Assembly: GCA_022564475.1 (NCBI GenBank)
Contig: JADFLJ010000007.1
Span: 1-33,463, forward strand
From: Pseudomonadota bacterium
GTDB taxonomy: Bacteria > Pseudomonadota > Gammaproteobacteria > Steroidobacterales > Woeseiaceae
Length of the DNA: 33,463 bases
Direction of reading: 5' to 3'
Position numbers and translations under genes: made by a program. Below the pieces are notes generated by a model. That model did no database searches. It was given only the letters and a program-made list of their open reading frames with translations, and had not been told where the DNA came from. Below are positions 1 to 8,311 of this stretch, piece by piece; within the stretch, counting starts at the first letter, position 1; each line of letters begins with the position of its first letter.

Positions 1-81
1 ATTTTCAAGGGCGAGATTTTTGACAAGCCCGATGCCGTAGCGGCTGAGTCAGCCGACACCGCCACAGGAGGGCGTTCGTAA
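1..81 (+). CDS. rpsC: 30S ribosomal protein S3, C-terminal end (partial)
   Basis: The first 26 codons in frame 1 begin IFKGEIFD and end at TAA 79-81. IFKGEI is the conserved C-terminal strand of bacterial S3, and the remaining residues are the variable acidic tail. S3 belongs to the 30S head at the mRNA entry site. The gene is cut by the left edge of the window and is followed by rplP after 26 bases, which is the normal S10-operon order. Identity rests on this short motif plus synteny. Confidence 0.9.
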   Translation: MFKGEIFDKPDAVAAESADTATGGRS

Positions 82-107
82 GAACGCCAAGTGTTGGGAT
101 TTAGAGA

Positions 108-521
108 ATGTTACAGCCTAAACGTACAAAATTTCGCAAACAGCACAAAGGCCGCAATCGTGGTCTGGCGAATCGCGGCAACACGGTTGCTTTCGGCGAA
201 TTCGGCCTGAAAGCAATTGGTCGCGGTCGGATGACGGCGCGCCAGATTGAGGCAGCTCGTCGTGCGATGACGCGTCACATCAAGCGTGGTGGAAAGATCT
301 GGATTCGGGTATTCCCGGACAAGCCGATCACCAAGAAGCCACTTGAAGTGCGCCAGGGCAAGGGTAAGGGCAACGTCGAATATTGGGTTTGCCAGATCCA
401 GCCCGGTCGCATGCTTTATGAGATGGAAGGTGTGACTGAAGAGATTGCACGTGAGGCGTTTAGCCTGGCAGCGGCCAAATTACCGTTCCAGACACAGTTT
501 GTTACTCGGCAGGTGATGTGA
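108..521 (+). CDS. rplP: 50S ribosomal protein L16
   Basis: This 137-residue protein starts [11 protein letters not shown] and contains the conserved [11 protein letters not shown] segment and a C-terminal [13 protein letters not shown], all diagnostic of L16. It binds 23S rRNA near the A-site tRNA elbow and the peptidyl transferase centre. Arg82 aligns with E. coli Arg81, the residue hydroxylated by RoxA/YcfD in that species. Length matches the family. The stop TGA overlaps the rpmC start, so the two are probably translationally coupled. No anomaly is seen. Confidence 0.98.
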   Translation: MLQPKRTKFRKQHKGRNRGLANRGNTVAFGEFGLKAIGRGRMTARQIEAARRAMTRHIKRGGKIWIRVFPDKPITKKPLEVRQGKGKGNVEYWVCQIQPGRMLYEMEGVTEEIAREAFSLAAAKLPFQTQFVTRQVM

Positions 522-727
522 TGGAAGCTCAGGAATTACGTTCAAAGAGCGTTGCAGAGCTCAATGAAGAACTTCTTGCGCTGCGGCGCGAGCAGTTCAA
601 CCTGCGCAGGCAGCAGGCGACTGACGAGCTGAAACAGCATACCGAACACAAGCGCGTACGCAGAAATATTGCACGCGTAAAAACGATACTGAGCGAAGTT
701 AGGCGTTCAGCGAGTGAAGAGAAATGA
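521..727 (+). CDS. rpmC: 50S ribosomal protein L29
   Basis: A 68-residue protein, [19 protein letters not shown], with the helical hairpin and [11 protein letters not shown] motif of L29. It lies at the peptide exit tunnel and takes part in docking SRP and trigger factor. The ORF track begins one codon earlier at GTG 518. I prefer ATG 521 because it overlaps the rplP stop as TGATG, gives the usual MxAxELR start, and an AGGTG lies about five bases upstream. It overlaps rpsQ by four bases (ATGA). Confidence 0.96.
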   Translation: MEAQELRSKSVAELNEELLALRREQFNLRRQQATDELKQHTEHKRVRRNIARVKTILSEVRRSASEEK

Positions 728-990
728 GTGAAGAAAAGAAAGCACGACGCACGATCGTTGGTCGCGTTGTCAGCGACAAGATGGACAAGTCTGTCTCTGT
801 TGCGATTGAACGCACGATCAAGCACCCGGTTTACGGCAAATACATCCGTCGTACATCAAAGGTGATGGCACACGATGCAGCCAACGAGTGCAGAGAGGGC
901 GATCGCGTAGCGATTGCCGAGTGTAAGCCGATTTCGAAGAACAAGTCGTGGACTGTTGTCAGCGTTGTAGAACGCGCGGCAGACCGCTAA
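724..990 (+). CDS. rpsQ: 30S ribosomal protein S17
   Basis: This 88-residue OB-fold protein carries the S17 signatures [18 protein letters not shown] and HPVYGKYI, followed by a [18 protein letters not shown] segment. S17 is an early-binding 30S body protein on 16S rRNA. The start codon overlaps the rpmC stop by four bases. It is the last gene of the S10 operon in the E. coli arrangement; rplN follows after 18 bases, so read-through into the spc genes is likely. Confidence 0.98.
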   Translation: MSEEKKARRTIVGRVVSDKMDKSVSVAIERTIKHPVYGKYIRRTSKVMAHDAANECREGDRVAIAECKPISKNKSWTVVSVVERAADR

Positions 991-1008
991 TACTTTAGGA
1001 ATGCAGTC

Positions 1009-1377
1009 ATGATTCAGATGCAGACAGTTTTGGATGCTGCCGATAACTCCGGTGCTCGACGTGTTCAATGCATCAAGGTGCTAGGTGGTTCCAAGCGTCG
1101 TTACGCCAACGTCGGTGACATTATCAAGGTCAGCGTCAAGGATGCGATTCCGCGCGGCAAGGTCAAGAAGGGTGAAATCTATAACGCTGTCGTTGTTCGT
1201 ACGCGTAAGGGCGTTCGGCGCAAGGACGGTTCGCTGATCCGTTTCGACAGTAATGCAGCGGTTTTGCTGAATGCGCGCCTTGAGCCCATTGGTACTCGTA
1301 TCTTTGGCCCGGTCACTCGCGAACTGCGTACGAACCGCTTTATGAAGATTATTTCACTTGCACCTGAGGTGCTGTAG
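1009..1377 (+). CDS. rplN: 50S ribosomal protein L14
   Basis: The 122-residue protein starts [27 protein letters not shown] and ends with a typical [12 protein letters not shown], the usual L14 length. L14 lies at the 30S-50S interface, forming bridges with 16S rRNA, and is the docking site of the silencing factor RsfS. An upstream TAGGA gives a plausible ribosome-binding site. The stop codon is odd in origin: its TAG is the last three bases of the GTAG head of the first REP palindrome in the array that fills the gap to rplX. Confidence 0.98.
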   Translation: MIQMQTVLDAADNSGARRVQCIKVLGGSKRRYANVGDIIKVSVKDAIPRGKVKKGEIYNAVVVRTRKGVRRKDGSLIRFDSNAAVLLNARLEPIGTRIFGPVTRELRTNRFMKIISLAPEVL

Positions 1378-1491
1378 CAGCGGCTTTGGCCGTAACCAGA
1401 CAACGTAGGAGCGGCTTTAGCCGTAACCAGACAACGTAGGAGCGGCTTTAGCCGTAACCAGACAACGTAGGAGCGGCTTTAGCCGCGAGAC
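1374..1491 (+). repeat. Tandem REP array between rplN and rplX
   Basis: Three 31-base units begin at 1374, 1405 and 1436, each made of GTAGGAGCGGCTTTAGCC plus a TAACCAGACAAC tail (unit 1 has two substitutions). A fourth, truncated unit runs 1467-1491. Each contains the hairpin GCGGCT-TT-AGCCGC after a GTAG tetranucleotide, which is the classic REP layout. The array provides the whole rplX leader and the rplN stop codon. The same palindrome recurs at 5308 and 9758. REPs are mobilised in trans by RAYT transposases, and one is encoded at 9791-10276. Confidence 0.9.
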
Positions 1492-1493
1492 AT

Positions 1494-1808
1494 ATGAACA
1501 AGATTAGAAAAGGCGATGAAATCATCGTACGGACCGGAAAGGACAAAGGCCGTCGCGGCACTGTTCTGCAAGTGTTCAAAGATGGGCGCGTATTGGTGGA
1601 AGGCATCAACATCGCCAAGAAGCACGTCAAGCCGAATCCGAACGTTGGTGAGCCCGGCGGTATCAAGGATCAGGCTATGCCGCTCGATATCTCGAATGTT
1701 CTCGTGTTTAACGCGAAGACAAAACAAGGTGAGCGGGTTGGGTTTCGTGTTGAAGAAGGCGGCAGCAAGGTTCGTGTTTTTCGAAACGGCGACGTCGTAG
1801 ACATATAA
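1494..1808 (+). CDS. rplX: 50S ribosomal protein L24
   Basis: A 104-residue protein with an N-terminal KOW motif ([19 protein letters not shown]) and the downstream [15 protein letters not shown] segment of bacterial L24. L24 is an assembly initiator that binds the 5' domain of 23S rRNA. The leader is made entirely of REP repeats. The only Shine-Dalgarno-like bases near the ATG are a weak GAGA; the GGAG in the last REP copy is about 20 bases away. Coupling to rplN is therefore likely to be looser than usual. Confidence 0.97.
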   Translation: MNKIRKGDEIIVRTGKDKGRRGTVLQVFKDGRVLVEGINIAKKHVKPNPNVGEPGGIKDQAMPLDISNVLVFNAKTKQGERVGFRVEEGGSKVRVFRNGDVVDI

Positions 1809-1823
1809 AATAAGGCACTGATC

Positions 1824-1858
1824 GGTAATACACGCGCCGCTGCGCGCGCGTGACTACC
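1824..1858 (+). promoter_or_regulatory. Stem-loop between rplX and rplE, candidate S8 autoregulatory site
   Basis: GGTA (1824-1827) pairs with TACC (1855-1858) and CACGCGC (1831-1837) with GCGCGTG (1846-1852). The two helices are separated by an asymmetric ATA/AC internal loop. In E. coli, S8 represses the spc operon by binding an mRNA helix with an internal loop at the L24-L5 junction, so position and shape fit. The assignment to S8 is an inference. Confidence 0.5.
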
Positions 1859-1875
1859 AGATAAAGAGACAGAAT

Positions 1876-2415
1876 ATGGCACGTTTACAGGAAAAATTTA
1901 AGACGGTACTTGCGGGTGAGATCCAGAAGAAGCTGGGCCTCAAGAATCCCATGGAAGTGCCGAGAATCACGAAGATCACGCTGAACATGGGCGTAGGCGA
2001 GGCTGTGGCAGACAAGAAAGTCATGGAGCACGCTCGCGCTGACATGAAGAAGATCTCCGGACAGAATCCGGTGACGCGAGTTGCACGCAAGTCGGTCGCC
2101 GGTTTCAAGATTCGTGAGGACTATCCGATCGGCTGCAAGGTTACGTTGCGTCGCGAACGCATGTACGAGTTTCTCGATCGTCTCGTCAGCATCGCGATTC
2201 CACGTATTCGTGATTTTCGAGGTTTGAATCCGAAGTCGTTTGATCGCCAGGGCAATTACAGCATGGGTGTTACCGAGCAAATTATTTTCCCCGAAATCAA
2301 TTACGACGAAATTGACACCCTGCGTGGCATGGATATCACCATTACCACGACGGCAAAAAATGCAGAGGAAGGACGAGTGCTTCTCGAAGCATTCAACTTC
2401 CCGTTTAGGAAATAG
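1876..2415 (+). CDS. rplE: 50S ribosomal protein L5
   Basis: The 179-residue product has the L5 signatures [40 protein letters not shown] and [15 protein letters not shown], at the family's usual length. L5 binds 5S rRNA and helix 84 of 23S rRNA and contacts P-site tRNA. An AAAGAGACAG stretch before the ATG serves as ribosome-binding site. The hairpin just upstream is a candidate S8 target. rpsN follows eight bases later. Confidence 0.98.
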   Translation: MARLQEKFKTVLAGEIQKKLGLKNPMEVPRITKITLNMGVGEAVADKKVMEHARADMKKISGQNPVTRVARKSVAGFKIREDYPIGCKVTLRRERMYEFLDRLVSIAIPRIRDFRGLNPKSFDRQGNYSMGVTEQIIFPEINYDEIDTLRGMDITITTTAKNAEEGRVLLEAFNFPFRK

Positions 2416-2423
2416 GAACCAGT

Positions 2424-2729
2424 ATGGCCAAGACATCGATGATCATGCGCGAGTTGAAGCGCGAGAAGCTCGTAGCCAGGTATGCGAAGAAGCGTACTGA
2501 GCTCAAAGCAATCATTCGCAACATCAATAGCAGTGACGAAGAGCGTTCGGCAGCTCAACTCAAGCTGAACTCGTTGCCGCGTGATTCGAGCCCGTCGCGT
2601 CAGCGCACTCGCTGTGCGATCACTGGGCGCCCGCGTGGCGTGTACAGCAAATTTGGCCTTGGCCGGAACAAGCTGCGCGAGGCCGCCATGAATGGCGAGA
2701 TTCCTGGCCTGACCAAAGCCAGCTGGTAA
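2424..2729 (+). CDS. rpsN: 30S ribosomal protein S14 (zinc-independent form)
   Basis: A 101-residue protein starting [17 protein letters not shown] and ending LTKASW, with the conserved [17 protein letters not shown] segment. It is the long, zinc-free type: the two CxxC pairs of the short 61-residue form are absent. S14 joins the 30S head late in assembly. The AGGA ribosome-binding site overlaps the rplE stop codon. Confidence 0.98.
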   Translation: MAKTSMIMRELKREKLVARYAKKRTELKAIIRNINSSDEERSAAQLKLNSLPRDSSPSRQRTRCAITGRPRGVYSKFGLGRNKLREAAMNGEIPGLTKASW

Positions 2730-2742
2730 GGCGGAGACAGAC

Positions 2743-3138
2743 ATGACGATGAGTGACCCAATTTCAGACATGCTAACGCGCATTCGTAACGGCCAGAAAG
2801 CTCGCAAGGTGAGCGTTTCAATGCCGGCTTCGAATGCCAAAGAAGCAGTCGCAAAAGTATTGAAAGAAGAAGGCTATATCACGGATTACTCGAGCGGTGG
2901 CGAGGGTGCTGAAAAGTTCCTGAGCGTTGAGCTCAAGTATTTCGAGGGTGTACCGGTAATTGAGAGCATCAAGCGCACGAGCCGCCCGGGCTTGCGGGTT
3001 TACCGCGGCAAGGACGGCCTGCCCAAAGTGCTGGGTGGGCTTGGTATTTCGATCGTTAGCACGTCCGCGGGCGTGATGAGCGATCGGCAGGCCAAGGAAA
3101 AAGGAATTGGCGGCGAGGTGATCTGCGTCGTTTCCTGA
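2743..3138 (+). CDS. rpsH: 30S ribosomal protein S8
   Basis: This 131-residue protein starts [18 protein letters not shown] and ends with the S8 signature [33 protein letters not shown]. It organises the 16S central domain and in enterics is the translational repressor of the spc operon. ATG 2743 is preferred over ATG 2749 because a GGAG lies six bases upstream of it, whereas the second would have a 12-base spacing. The candidate RNA target lies upstream at 1824-1858. Confidence 0.98.
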   Translation: MTMSDPISDMLTRIRNGQKARKVSVSMPASNAKEAVAKVLKEEGYITDYSSGGEGAEKFLSVELKYFEGVPVIESIKRTSRPGLRVYRGKDGLPKVLGGLGISIVSTSAGVMSDRQAKEKGIGGEVICVVS

Positions 3139-3169
3139 CGCGTGATCCTTTCCAACAAGAGACAAGACT

Positions 3170-3703
3170 ATGTCAAGAATTTCTAAAGAACCGATTGAGC
3201 TGCCGAAGGGTGTTGAGTTCAAGCAGGAAGGCAATGTCGTCACATTAAAAGGCGACAAAGGCTCTCTCTCACTTGAGATCAACAACGAAACAGAACTGAC
3301 GTTCGAAGACAACATACTGCGGATCGCGCCGCGTTCAGGTTCACGCTTTTCGGGAGCGGTTTCCGGCACGATGCGTGCACTGCTGGCGAACATGGCAAAA
3401 GGCGTGTCGGATGGATTTGAGCGCAAGTTGCAATTGGTTGGTGTTGGTTACAGGGCGCAGGTACAGGGTAAGACACTGAACTTGACGCTTGGCTTCTCGC
3501 ACCCGGTCACGCACACGGTTCCGGATGATGTCACGGTTGAAACACCGAGTCAGACCGAAATTATTATTAAGGGCGTGGACAAGCAGAAGGTCGGTCAGGT
3601 TGCTGCCGAGATTCGTAGTTTCCGTCCGCCGGAGCCGTACAAGGGCAAAGGAATTCGTTATTCCGATGAGCACGTTGTCATGAAGGAAGCGAAGAAGAAG
3701 TAA
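3170..3703 (+). CDS. rplF: 50S ribosomal protein L6
   Basis: The 177-residue protein has the two-domain L6 pattern: MSRISKEPIELPKGV at the N-terminus, LQLVGVGYRAQVQGKTLNLTLGFSHPV in the middle, and the C-terminal signature RSFRPPEPYKGKGIRYSDE. L6 sits near the factor-binding site at the base of the L7/L12 stalk. Length and order in the spc operon are normal. An AAGAGAC stretch precedes the ATG. Confidence 0.98.
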   Translation: MSRISKEPIELPKGVEFKQEGNVVTLKGDKGSLSLEINNETELTFEDNILRIAPRSGSRFSGAVSGTMRALLANMAKGVSDGFERKLQLVGVGYRAQVQGKTLNLTLGFSHPVTHTVPDDVTVETPSQTEIIIKGVDKQKVGQVAAEIRSFRPPEPYKGKGIRYSDEHVVMKEAKKK

Positions 3704-3732
3704 GTCTGTGACAGGCACTTAGGCTAATCATT

Positions 3733-4092
3733 ATGAAATTGAGTAAAAAAGAAAATCGTCTGCGCCGTGCGCGCAAAGTTCGCGCGAAGATTCGTGAACT
3801 CGAGGTGCATCGCTTGAGCATTCACCGTACGCCGCGCCACATATACGCACAGGTTATCGGCGTTGATGGCGGCACAGTTTTGGCATCGGCATCGACGCTC
3901 GAGACAGAAGTTCGCAAGGGCCTGAAATACGGTGGCAACGTCGAAGCTGCAGCTATCGTCGGTGCGCGCATTGCCGAGAAGGCAAAGGCAGCAGGCATCG
4001 ACACGGTTGCTTTCGATCGTTCGGGTTTTCGCTATCACGGTCGGGTTAAGGCTCTTGCCGACGCTGCTCGTGAAGCGGGATTGAAGTTTTAA
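3733..4092 (+). CDS. rplR: 50S ribosomal protein L18
   Basis: A 119-residue protein with a basic N-terminus ([22 protein letters not shown]) and the conserved [16 protein letters not shown] and [26 protein letters not shown] segments of L18. L18 binds 5S rRNA with L5 and L25 in the central protuberance. The size is typical and no anomaly is seen. No strong Shine-Dalgarno sequence is apparent before the ATG. Confidence 0.98.
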   Translation: MKLSKKENRLRRARKVRAKIRELEVHRLSIHRTPRHIYAQVIGVDGGTVLASASTLETEVRKGLKYGGNVEAAAIVGARIAEKAKAAGIDTVAFDRSGFRYHGRVKALADAAREAGLKF

Positions 4093-4134
4093 CAGAGGAT
4101 TGCTGGTAGCGCACGACGTTGCCCGGACCAAACT

Positions 4135-4638
4135 ATGGCAAGAAACGAACAAAATTCAAACGATGATCTGATTGAAAAATTGGTCACCGTTAATCGCGTC
4201 GCCAAGGTAGTCAAAGGCGGCCGCCAATTCGGCTTCACGGCCCTGACGGTTGTTGGAGATGGCCAGGGACAGGTTGGTTTCGGATATGGCAAGGCACGTG
4301 AGGTGCCGATCGCGATTCAGAAGTCGATGCAAAATGCTCGCAAGAACATGATCAGCATTCATCTGAATAACGACACGCTGCAATATGCGAAGAAGGGTCG
4401 TCACGGCGCGACGCTTGTTTACATGCAACCGGCATCAGATGGTACTGGGGTAATTGCCGGTGGTGCGATGCGCGCTGTATTTGAGTGTGCGGGCGTACGT
4501 AACGTACTTGCCAAGAGCTACGGCTCACGCAACCCGATTAATGTTGTACGCGCGACGATCAAGGCGTTGTCGGAGATTCACTCTCCGCAGGCGATCGCCG
4601 CAAAGCGCGGCAAGAAGGTCAAGGAGATCGTGGCTTAA
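4135..4638 (+). CDS. rpsE: 30S ribosomal protein S5
   Basis: The 167-residue product has the dsRNA-binding-like N-terminal domain ([38 protein letters not shown]) and the C-terminal [23 protein letters not shown] typical of S5. S5 affects decoding accuracy, and its loop with the GRQFGF segment is where spectinomycin-resistance mutations map in E. coli. The start codon is 42 bases after rplR, a slightly longer gap than usual with no evident structure. Confidence 0.98.
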   Translation: MARNEQNSNDDLIEKLVTVNRVAKVVKGGRQFGFTALTVVGDGQGQVGFGYGKAREVPIAIQKSMQNARKNMISIHLNNDTLQYAKKGRHGATLVYMQPASDGTGVIAGGAMRAVFECAGVRNVLAKSYGSRNPINVVRATIKALSEIHSPQAIAAKRGKKVKEIVA

Positions 4639-4676
4639 AGCTGCGGTCTATTAACAAGAGATATAGAGACAGGATC

Positions 4677-4865
4677 ATGGCGAATCCCAAACAATTGAAA
4701 GTCACGCTGGTCAAGAGCAAACACGGGCGGCTGAAAAGCCACAAGGCGTGCATTGCCGGCCTCGGTCTGCGCAAAATTCGCCAGACCGTATCGGTTCAGG
4801 ACACACCTGAGAACCGCGGCATGATTAATCGTATTTCGTACCTGCTCTCGGTGGAGGAAGCCTGA
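4677..4865 (+). CDS. rpmD: 50S ribosomal protein L30
   Basis: A 62-residue protein with the L30 pattern [30 protein letters not shown] followed by [21 protein letters not shown]30 is a small 23S-binding protein found between S5 and L15 in most proteobacteria, exactly as here. AGAGACAGGA lies upstream. Its last codons (GTGGAGGAAGCC) carry the GGAGG ribosome-binding site of rplO, which starts one base after the stop. Confidence 0.97.
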   Translation: MANPKQLKVTLVKSKHGRLKSHKACIAGLGLRKIRQTVSVQDTPENRGMINRISYLLSVEEA

Positions 4866-4866
4866 C

Positions 4867-5301
4867 ATGCGACTTAATGAATTATCACCCGCCAAGGGTG
4901 CGAAGAAAGTCGGTAAGCGAGTGGGTCGCGGTCATTCCGCCGGCCAGGGAAAGACCAGTGGTCGTGGCCAGAAGGGTCAGAAGTCTCGCTCCGGCGGCTA
5001 CCACAAGGTTGGTTTTGAAGGCGGCCAGATGCCGTTGCAACGTCGTTTGCCGAAGGTGGGCTTTAACTCCCGCGTGTGCAAGACGCGCGCGGAATTGCGC
5101 CTGCATGAGCTGGCGATTCCCACCGCAGATGTCATCGACATTGAAGTATTGAAGAAATTGCGCCTCGTACCGGCGCAGACCAGCAAGGTTAAGGTGATCT
5201 TGTCGGGCGAGATTACCAAAGCAGTGAAGCTCATGGGCATCACAGTTACCAAGGGTGCACGCGCAGCGATTGAAAAAGCTGGCGGCAGCATCGAAGAATA
5301 G
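4867..5301 (+). CDS. rplO: 50S ribosomal protein L15
   Basis: The 144-residue protein starts [22 protein letters not shown] and carries the glycine- and basic-rich extension [19 protein letters not shown] plus [17 protein letters not shown], all hallmarks of L15. It is a late-assembly 50S protein. The ribosome-binding site lies inside rpmD, implying coupled translation. A REP palindrome occupies the gap to secY. Confidence 0.98.
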   Translation: MRLNELSPAKGAKKVGKRVGRGHSAGQGKTSGRGQKGQKSRSGGYHKVGFEGGQMPLQRRLPKVGFNSRVCKTRAELRLHELAIPTADVIDIEVLKKLRLVPAQTSKVKVILSGEITKAVKLMGITVTKGARAAIEKAGGSIEE

Positions 5302-5307
5302 AAGACG

Positions 5308-5350
5308 GTAGGAGCGGCTTTGCCCGAAAGGGCCGCAGTGTGAGCCGCGA
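5308..5350 (+). repeat. REP palindrome between rplO and secY
   Basis: GTAGGAGCGGCTTTGCCC starts at 5308 and is followed by GAAAGGGCCGC and a TGAGCCGCGA end, a longer variant of the REP class seen at 1374 and 9758. The CGGCTTTGCCC/GGGCCGC part can fold into a hairpin. It sits in a 94-base gap, with the secY ribosome-binding site (TTAGGA) well downstream of it. Such elements often modulate mRNA decay; that role is inferred. Confidence 0.75.
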
Positions 5351-5395
5351 CTGTCGAAAACGCGACTATCGAATACAGGAATTTTAGGAACAAAC

Positions 5396-6757
5396 GTGGC
5401 AAAAACGCCCTTACAAAACCCAGCTGATAAGGCAAACGCGAAAGGCAAACTGGCCGAGCTCAAGTCTCGGATCCTGTTTCTTGTGGGCGCGTTGGTCGTA
5501 TTCCGTGTTGGAACCTTTATTCCGGTACCCGGGGTGGATCCGGCTGCGTTGGCAGAATTTTTTAGCCAACAAAGTGGCAACCTGCTCGGATTGTTCAACC
5601 TGTTCTCTGGCGGTGCGCTGGCACGCTTTGGTTTGTTTGCGCTCGGCATCATGCCGTACATCTCGTCGTCAATTATCATGCAGATGGCGAGTCATATCGT
5701 TCCGCAGCTGCAGCAGCTTCGTAAGGAAGGCGAATCGGGTCGGCGTCAGATCGTCAAGTACACGCGTTTTGGAACCGTTGTGCTTGCGAGCTTCCAGTCC
5801 ATTGCCGCTGCATCCTGGTTGCAGGGTCAGGCGAATCTGGTTGTGAACCCGGGGACGGGCTTCCTGATTACAGCGTGTATAACGCTCGTAACAGGCACGA
5901 TGTTCCTGATGTGGCTGGGTGAGCAGATCACCGAGCGCGGCATCGGCAATGGCATTTCGATGATTATTCTGGCCGGAATTGTTGCAGGCATGCCTGCGGC
6001 GATCGCCGGTACGGCACTTCTCGTTCAAAATGGCGAAATGTCACCGGCCACGGCCATCATGATGTTGGTTGGTGCGTCGGCTGCGATCATATTCGTGGTC
6101 TACATGGAGCGAGCGCAACGCCGCATCACTGTAAATTACGCACGGCGCCAGCAGGGGCGAAAGTCGTTTGCGGCACAAAGCACGCACTTGCCGTTCAAGG
6201 TCAATATGGCCGGTGTTATTCCACCGATCTTCGCGTCCAGTATTCTTATGTTTCCGGCGACCATCGCACAGTTTTTCGGGCAAGCGGCCGACCCGAATGC
6301 ATTCCAGCGCTTCCTGCAAACCATGGGTGCAAACCTGGGTCCGGGACAGCCGATTTACGTGCTGTTATATGCCGCCCTGATTATTTTCTTCTGCTTCTTC
6401 TACACGGCACTGATGTACAACTCGAAAGACACCGCCGATAACCTGAAGAAAGCAGGAGCGTTCCTGCCGGGTATCCGACCGGGGGCGCACACAGCCGAAT
6501 ATATTGACAAGGTACTGACACGACTGACGTTCTGGGGTGCGATGTACATCGCCGGCGTTTGTTTGTTACCTGAATTGGTACGCATGTTTTACCCAAGCAT
6601 GCCGTTCACATTTGGTGGTACGTCATTGTTGATTCTGGTCGTCGTTACGATGGATTTCATGTCGCAATTGCAAGCGCATGCCATGAGCCAGCAGTACGAC
6701 GGCATGATGCAAAAAGCCAACCTGCGCAATTACGGCAGGGGTGGCCAGACACGCTGA
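5396..6757 (+). CDS. secY: Protein translocase subunit SecY
   Basis: A 453-residue polytopic membrane protein with about ten hydrophobic segments, beginning near residue 23 ([23 protein letters not shown]). It carries SecY signatures such as [17 protein letters not shown], the [11 protein letters not shown] region and the C-terminal cytoplasmic [11 protein letters not shown] and [11 protein letters not shown] segments. SecY forms the SecYEG protein-conducting channel of the inner membrane. The start is GTG 5396 with TAGGA six bases upstream. It lies at its usual spc-operon position between rplO and rpmJ. Confidence 0.98.
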   Translation: MAKTPLQNPADKANAKGKLAELKSRILFLVGALVVFRVGTFIPVPGVDPAALAEFFSQQSGNLLGLFNLFSGGALARFGLFALGIMPYISSSIIMQMASHIVPQLQQLRKEGESGRRQIVKYTRFGTVVLASFQSIAAASWLQGQANLVVNPGTGFLITACITLVTGTMFLMWLGEQITERGIGNGISMIILAGIVAGMPAAIAGTALLVQNGEMSPATAIMMLVGASAAIIFVVYMERAQRRITVNYARRQQGRKSFAAQSTHLPFKVNMAGVIPPIFASSILMFPATIAQFFGQAADPNAFQRFLQTMGANLGPGQPIYVLLYAALIIFFCFFYTALMYNSKDTADNLKKAGAFLPGIRPGAHTAEYIDKVLTRLTFWGAMYIAGVCLLPELVRMFYPSMPFTFGGTSLLILVVVTMDFMSQLQAHAMSQQYDGMMQKANLRNYGRGGQTR

Positions 6758-6784
6758 TTTTTCAGCGTAGATTGGAGAACGCTC

Positions 6785-6898
6785 ATGAAAGTAAGAGCAT
6801 CAGTTAAGAAAATGTGCAGAAATTGCAAAATCATTCGTCGCAAAGGTGTTGTACGGGTGATCTGTACCGACGCGCGGCACAAGCAGCGCCAAGGTTAA
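6785..6898 (+). CDS. rpmJ: 50S ribosomal protein L36 (zinc-binding form)
   Basis: This 37-codon ORF is too short for the supplied track. It reads [21 protein letters not shown] and ends DARHKQRQG. Cys11, Cys14, Cys27 and His32 give the zinc ribbon of the C+ form of L36. The ATG has a TTGGAGAA ribosome-binding site upstream. rpmJ is the terminal spc gene in E. coli, and the 16-base gap to rpsM leaves little room for a separate alpha-operon leader. Confidence 0.97.
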   Translation: MKVRASVKKMCRNCKIIRRKGVVRVICTDARHKQRQG

Positions 6899-6914
6899 AT
6901 AGAGGAATACTCGA

Positions 6915-7271
6915 GTGGCACGTATAGCAGGCATAAACATTCCGTTGACGAAGCACGTCGTGATTGCACTGACGTCGATTTACGGTATCGGAAGCACGCG
7001 GGCAAAGCAGATTTGCTCGGCAGCGGGCGTTGCACCGGATACGCAGGTAAAAGACCTGGCGGAGCCGGAAGTAGCGAACCTCCGGACGGCTGTCGCCAAC
7101 TTCACAGTTGAAGGCGATTTGCGTCGCGAGGTGTCAATGAACATCAAGCGTTTGATGGATCTCGGTAGTTACCGGGGAATTCGTCATCGTCGCGGTTTGC
7201 CGCTTCGTGGCCAACGTACGCGCACGAACGCCCGGACTCGTAAGGGTCCGCGTCGTCCGATTAAACGATAG
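6915..7271 (+). CDS. rpsM: 30S ribosomal protein S13
   Basis: A 118-residue protein with GTG start: [26 protein letters not shown], the H2TH-like segment and a basic tail ending [17 protein letters not shown], all typical of S13. It lies in the 30S head and forms bridges with the 50S and contacts tRNA. In E. coli the alpha operon is repressed by S4 through a pseudoknot at the rpsM start. No equivalent was recognisable by eye in the short gap here. Confidence 0.98.
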   Translation: MARIAGINIPLTKHVVIALTSIYGIGSTRAKQICSAAGVAPDTQVKDLAEPEVANLRTAVANFTVEGDLRREVSMNIKRLMDLGSYRGIRHRRGLPLRGQRTRTNARTRKGPRRPIKR

Positions 7272-7280
7272 GTAAATAGA

Positions 7281-7661
7281 ATGGCAGATGCTAAGAAAAA
7301 GAAGGTCAAAAAGCACGTTGTGGACGCGATTGCCCACATCCATGCTTCCTTCAACAACACGATCATTACGATCACTGACCGTCAGGGCAATACTTTGGTC
7401 TGGGCGACGGCCGGTGGTTGCGGTTTCCGAGGTTCGCGTAAATCGACGCCGTTTGCTGCACAGGTTGCATCAGACAAGGCTGGTCGTTTGGCGCTGGACT
7501 TTGGCGTCAAGAATCTGGACGTGCGCGTTCGTGGACCGGGCCCTGGCCGCGAGTCTGCAGTACGCGCCCTGAACGTTCTGGGTTTTCGTATTCAAAATAT
7601 TGAGGACGTAACACCTATTCCTCACAACGGCTGTCGCCCGCCGAAAAAACGACGGGTATAG
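7281..7661 (+). CDS. rpsK: 30S ribosomal protein S11
   Basis: The 126-residue product contains [23 protein letters not shown] and the signature [20 protein letters not shown], ending PPKKRRV, the usual S11 C-terminus. S11 forms the 30S platform near the E site and the mRNA exit. It is nine bases after rpsM and eleven before rpsD, consistent with one transcript. Confidence 0.98.
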   Translation: MADAKKKKVKKHVVDAIAHIHASFNNTIITITDRQGNTLVWATAGGCGFRGSRKSTPFAAQVASDKAGRLALDFGVKNLDVRVRGPGPGRESAVRALNVLGFRIQNIEDVTPIPHNGCRPPKKRRV

Positions 7662-7672
7662 AGGCTTAAGAA

Positions 7673-8293
7673 ATGGCAAGATATTTAGGACCAAAGTGCA
7701 AACTGTCCCGCCGCGAAGGCACGGACCTGTTTCTGAAGAGTGGCATCCGTCCGCTGGAATCGAAGTGCAAACTCGATGTTCCGCCGGGTGGAGCACCACA
7801 ACGCCGGCCGCGTCTGTCGGAATACGGCTTGCAACTTCGTGAGAAGCAGAAACTCCGTCGCATGTACGGTGTACTCGAACGTCAATTCCGCAACTACTAC
7901 AAACGTGCTGCGCAATTGAAGGGATCGACGGGTGAAAACCTGCTACGCCTGCTCGAGGGTCGTCTGGACAATGTTGTTTATCGGATGGGCTTTGCGTCAA
8001 CACGCGCCGAGGCACGTCAGCTCGTAAGTCACAAGAGCATCGAGGTGAATGGAAAGGTCGTCAATATTCCATCCGCGCAGATGAAGGCGGGCGATGCAGT
8101 TGGTATTCGCGAAAAAGCGAAGAAACAACTTCGCATCCAGAGCGCAATTGAAATTTCCGGTCAAGTCGGACTGCCTGAGTGGGTAGACGTTGACCCGAAG
8201 AAGATGGCAGGTACGTTGAAATCGTTGCCGGAGAGGGAAGACATACTTCCGGATATCAACGAAAACCTTGTAGTCGAGCTTTACTCCAAGTAA
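7673..8293 (+). CDS. rpsD: 30S ribosomal protein S4
   Basis: A 206-residue protein, the standard length, starting [21 protein letters not shown]. An S4 domain begins near residue 95 ([34 protein letters not shown]). S4 is a primary 16S binder that nucleates the 30S body and, in E. coli, is the alpha-operon repressor. It lacks the four-Cys zinc site of the C+ form. rpoA follows after 18 bases with an AGGAGG ribosome-binding site. Confidence 0.98.
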   Translation: MARYLGPKCKLSRREGTDLFLKSGIRPLESKCKLDVPPGGAPQRRPRLSEYGLQLREKQKLRRMYGVLERQFRNYYKRAAQLKGSTGENLLRLLEGRLDNVVYRMGFASTRAEARQLVSHKSIEVNGKVVNIPSAQMKAGDAVGIREKAKKQLRIQSAIEISGQVGLPEWVDVDPKKMAGTLKSLPEREDILPDINENLVVELYSK

Positions 8294-8311
8294 CCAGGAG
8301 GGGTATTCCCC

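Noticed and set aside
518-727. GTG 518 as the start of rpmC
   Set aside because: ATG 521 is one codon later, better placed for the AGGTG and gives the normal L29 N-terminus.
1374-1491. CRISPR array
   Set aside because: The units are 31-base head-to-tail repeats without unique spacers, and the GTAG head plus palindrome identifies them as REPs.
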